Part shown: one piece after another, positions 5,892 to 8,194 of the stretch
How positions within the stretch are numbered: the stretch's first letter is position 1
Layout of the letters: every line of letters starts with the position of its first letter
Assembly: GCA_946481265.1 (NCBI GenBank)
Contig: CAMLNE010000191.1
Coordinates: 1-8,194 of the forward strand
DNA: 8,194 nucleotides
Direction of reading: 5' to 3'
Source of the DNA: an uncultured Panacagrimonas sp.
GTDB taxonomy: Bacteria; Pseudomonadota; Gammaproteobacteria; Nevskiales; Nevskiaceae
Program-made: the position numbers and the translations under genes
The notes under the pieces: model-generated
The model's database searches: none
The model's input: only the letters and a program-made list of their open reading frames with translations
Told to the model about the DNA's origin: nothing

Positions 5892-6901
5892 GCACCACCG
5901 AGCTTCTGTCCCAGGATGAGATCGACGCCCTGCTGCACGGTGTCGACTCCGGCAAGGTCGACGTCGAGCCGCCGCCGGCCGCGCCGGGGGAGGCACGGCC
6001 GTTCGACTTCGCCACGCAGGACCGCATCGTGCGCGGGCGCATGCCCACGCTGGAGATGGTCAACGAGCGTTTCGCGCGCCTGTTCCGCATCGGCCTGTTC
6101 AACATGCTGCGGCGCCAGCCCGACCTGACGGTGGTCGGCATCGAGATGGTGAAGTTCGGCGAGTACACCCATTCGCTGTTCGTGCCGACCAGCCTGAACC
6201 TGGTACGGGTCAAGCCGCTGCGCGGCACGGCGCTGTTCATCTTCGAGCCGCGCCTGGTGTTCTCCGTGGTGGAGAACTTCTTCGGTGGCGACGGCAGGAA
6301 CAAGACCAAGATCGAGGGCCGCGAATTCACGCCCACCGAGATGCGCGTGGTGCAGCTGATGGTGCGCCAGGTGTTCCAGGACCTGGTCGAGGCCTGGGGG
6401 CCGGTGATGCCGCTGGAGTTCGAGTACCTGAATTCCGAGGTCAACCCGCACTTCGCCAACATCGTCTCGCCCAGCGAGATCGTCTGCGTGTCGAAGTTCA
6501 TGATCGAACTCGAAGGCGGCGGCGGCCACCTGCACATCACGTTTCCCTACTCGATGCTCGAGCCGATCCGCGACCTGCTCGATGCCGGCCTGCAGTCGGA
6601 TCGCACCGAAAAGGACGAGCGCTGGCCGCAGACCCTGCGCGAGCAGATCCAGGACGCCGAGCTCGAACTCGAGACCGAGCTGACCAACGCCACCATCTCG
6701 CTGCGCGACCTGATGCGCCTGAAGGCCGGCGACATCATCCCGGTCACGCTGCCCAAGGCCGTCGACCTGTGCGTCGAGGGCGTGCCGATCTACCGCGGCC
6801 AGTTCGGCGTGGCCAATGGACACAACGCCGTGCGCATCGATGAAGTTATCCATCGCGCGCCCATCAACAAGCCCCGCACGCTTTCCGGACCCAGCTCATG
6901 A
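5888..6901 (+). CDS. fliM: Flagellar motor switch protein FliM
   Basis: FliM (337 residues, normal length) builds the C-ring at the cytoplasmic face of the flagellar motor and binds phosphorylated CheY to switch rotation. The N-terminal CheY-binding motif is intact (LLSQDEIDALLHG, about residues 5-17). The middle domain contains ERFARLFRIGLFNMLRRQPDL, GTALFIFEPRLVFSVVENFFGGDG, and FTPTEMRVVQLMVRQVFQDLVEAW. The C-terminal SpoA domain (about residues 250-325) binds FliN and ends with the typical GQFGVANGHNAVRI. It starts 60 bases after fliL and overlaps fliN by four bases. No convincing Shine-Dalgarno precedes the ATG; see the mini-ORF ending on this start. Confidence 0.97.
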   Translation: MSTTELLSQDEIDALLHGVDSGKVDVEPPPAAPGEARPFDFATQDRIVRGRMPTLEMVNERFARLFRIGLFNMLRRQPDLTVVGIEMVKFGEYTHSLFVPTSLNLVRVKPLRGTALFIFEPRLVFSVVENFFGGDGRNKTKIEGREFTPTEMRVVQLMVRQVFQDLVEAWGPVMPLEFEYLNSEVNPHFANIVSPSEIVCVSKFMIELEGGGGHLHITFPYSMLEPIRDLLDAGLQSDRTEKDERWPQTLREQIQDAELELETELTNATISLRDLMRLKAGDIIPVTLPKAVDLCVEGVPIYRGQFGVANGHNAVRIDEVIHRAPINKPRTLSGPSS

Positions 6902-7242
6902 GCGCCGCCATCAATCCCGCCGTCACCCCCGCCCAGTTCGAACAGTTCGCCGGCAGCCCCGCTGCCGTTTCGAGCGCGAACGACGTCAACCTCGATGTCA
7001 TCCTCGACGTCGCGGTCACGCTGTCGATGGAGGTCGGACGCGCACGCATCCCGATCCGCAACCTGCTGCAGCTCAACCAGGGCTCGGTGGTGGAACTCGA
7101 ACGCGCGGCGGGCGAGCCGCTGGACGTGTATGCCAACGGCACGCTGATCGCACACGGCGAGGTGGTGGTGGTCAACGAGCGCTTCGGCGTACGCCTCACC
7201 GACGTGGTCAGCCCGGCCGAACGCATCAAGAAGCTGCGCTGA
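6898..7242 (+). CDS. fliN: Flagellar motor switch protein FliN
   Basis: FliN (114 residues) is the most abundant C-ring protein. It forms the lower ring with FliM and helps dock the export ATPase complex. A short flexible N-terminus (about 28 residues) precedes one SpoA domain with ILDVAVTLSMEVGRARIPIRNLL, GSVVELERAAGEPLDVYANG, and GEVVVVNERFGVRLTDVV, all classical. The ATG overlaps the fliM stop (ATGA), so translation is probably coupled, fitting the joint assembly of the two products. Confidence 0.97.
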   Translation: MSAAINPAVTPAQFEQFAGSPAAVSSANDVNLDVILDVAVTLSMEVGRARIPIRNLLQLNQGSVVELERAAGEPLDVYANGTLIAHGEVVVVNERFGVRLTDVVSPAERIKKLR

Positions 7243-7254
7243 GTCGACCGGAAC

Positions 7255-7629
7255 GTGGACTCGGCCGCCTCGGTGGTGCAGATGGTGCTCAGCCTGGTCG
7301 CGGTGATCGCGATGATCCTGGGTCTGGCCTGGATGACGCGCCGCATGCAGGGCCTGCGCGCGAACGCCTCGAGCGAGCTGCGCGTGAAGGCGACGCTCGC
7401 GGTCGGAGTCAAGGAGCGCGTGGTGCTGATCGAGGCCGCCGGCCGCCAGTTCCTGATCGGGGTGGCGCCGGGCCGGGTCAGCCTGATCGACACGCTGGGC
7501 GCCGTGCCGCCGCCGGATGCGACGCTCGATGACGCCCCGGGTGCCCCGGACGCCGCCATGGCGCCGCGCGGCAATCCCGGTTTTCGCGAAGCCCTTTCGC
7601 AGCAAGTGAACCAGCTCCTGCGCCGATGA
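7255..7629 (+). CDS. fliO: Flagellar biosynthesis protein FliO
   Basis: FliO (124 residues) is a small inner-membrane protein that assists assembly of the FliP ring in the flagellar type III export gate. One TM helix lies at about residues 7-27, followed by a basic turn (MTRRMQ) and a cytoplasmic domain with LRVKATLAVGVKERVVLIEAAGRQFLIGVAPGRVSLI, the most conserved part of the family. The tail is Pro/Asp/Ala-rich and ends in QQVNQLLRR. The GTG start has a CCGGA close upstream. The ATG at 7282 would cut into the TM helix. The gene lies between fliN (12-base gap) and fliP (ATGA overlap). Identification rests on both sequence and position, since FliO is poorly conserved. Confidence 0.92.
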   Translation: MDSAASVVQMVLSLVAVIAMILGLAWMTRRMQGLRANASSELRVKATLAVGVKERVVLIEAAGRQFLIGVAPGRVSLIDTLGAVPPPDATLDDAPGAPDAAMAPRGNPGFREALSQQVNQLLRR

Positions 7630-8194
7630 ACCTGCTGCGCCTCCTGCTTGCCGGTCTGCTGTTCATGGCCGGCCCGGTCTTCGCACAGGCGGAAATCGGC
7701 GGCCTGCCCGCCGTGACCGTGACGCCCGGCGCCGACGGCGGGTCCAGCTACAGCCTCAGCATCCAGGTGCTGGTGCTGATGACGCTGATCACGCTGCTGC
7801 CCTCGATCCTGCTGATGATGACGGCGTTCACCCGCATCATCGTCGTGCTCGGCCTGCTGCGGCAGGCGCTCGGCACCGGGCAGACACCCTCGAATGCGGT
7901 GCTGATCGGCCTGGCGCTGTTCATGACGCTGTTCGTGATGCAGCCGGTGATCGACCGCGTGTACAGCGAAGCGGTGACCCCCTATCTGGATGGCCAGCTC
8001 GAACCCAAGCTCGCGCTGGAGAAGGCGGCACAGCCCATCCGCGAATTCATGCTCAAGCAGACGCGCGAGAACGAGTTGATGACCTTCGCCGGCATCGCGC
8101 GGCAGGAACCGTTCAACTCGCCGGAAGAGATTCCCTTCGCGGTGCTCGCCGCCGCCTTCATCACCAGCGAGCTGACCACCGCGTTCCAGATCGG
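7626..8194 (+). CDS. fliP: Flagellar export-gate protein FliP (3' end cut by window)
   Basis: The first 189 residues of FliP are present; the frame is open to the window end and about 55-60 residues are missing relative to the usual ~245-250. FliP forms the core of the FliPQR channel for type III export of flagellar proteins. A cleavable signal peptide (NLLRLLLAGLLFMAGPVFA, then QAE) is typical of FliP. Then come TM segments containing VLMTLITLLPSILLMMTAFTRI and VLGLLRQALGTGQTPSNAVLIGLALFMTLFVMQPV. A periplasmic stretch follows with IREFMLKQTRENELMTFAGIA and the start of the next TM segment (FAVLAAAFITSELTTAFQIG). The ATG overlaps the fliO stop as ATGA. fliQ, fliR and flhB would be expected next. 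Confidence 0.97.
   Translation, partial: MNLLRLLLAGLLFMAGPVFAQAEIGGLPAVTVTPGADGGSSYSLSIQVLVLMTLITLLPSILLMMTAFTRIIVVLGLLRQALGTGQTPSNAVLIGLALFMTLFVMQPVIDRVYSEAVTPYLDGQLEPKLALEKAAQPIREFMLKQTRENELMTFAGIARQEPFNSPEEIPFAVLAAAFITSELTTAFQI

Noticed and set aside
5327..6853. A 508-codon open frame on the - strand opposite fliL and fliM
   Set aside because: It is the antisense shadow of two well-identified flagellar genes and shows no family features.

Overview
The window looks like ordinary chromosomal DNA of a GC-rich gammaproteobacterium, most plausibly of the Xanthomonadales/Lysobacterales. The evidence is the strong G/C bias at third codon positions, two tandem exbD genes as known from Xanthomonas TonB loci, and a polar-flagellum-type fliLMNOP operon behind a sigma-54 promoter. 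The genus cannot be fixed from the sequence alone. All genes lie on the + strand and coding density is high. No insertion sequence, phage, CRISPR, tRNA or rRNA signal is visible.

Region 1 (1-2199) is the end of a TonB energy-transduction locus. It holds the 3' part of one exbD, a second complete exbD, and a secreted tetratricopeptide-repeat protein that starts 3 bases after the second exbD. The two exbD copies share an almost identical 43-bp block around the TM helix and its essential Asp. Between them lies a short T-rich tandem-repeat tract. A strong hairpin (2201-2229) follows the TPR gene and probably marks the 3' end of this unit.

Region 2 (2291-4960) contains sppA (signal peptide peptidase, with both catalytic residues present) and murI (glutamate racemase, with both catalytic cysteines present). 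The murI GTG start directly abuts the sppA stop codon. Two mutually exclusive small hairpins follow murI.

Region 3 (4961-5311) is about 350 bases of non-coding DNA. It ends in a textbook sigma-54 promoter (TGGCAC-N5-TTGCA, 5260-5275) placed about 26 bases plus promoter distance upstream of fliL. Degenerate GGAAACCCG-like repeats and other short repeats lie upstream and could be activator sites.

Region 4 (5312-8194) is the start of a flagellar operon: fliL, fliM, fliN, fliO and fliP (cut by the window end). Several of the genes overlap by ATGA. Together they encode the stator/basal-body accessory FliL, the C-ring switch proteins FliM/FliN and the export-gate components FliO/FliP. The most informative non-genic features are the sigma-54 promoter and a 16-codon mini-ORF that overlaps the fliM start. 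I see no convincing undescribed system; the findings are mostly regulatory and gene-order observations.
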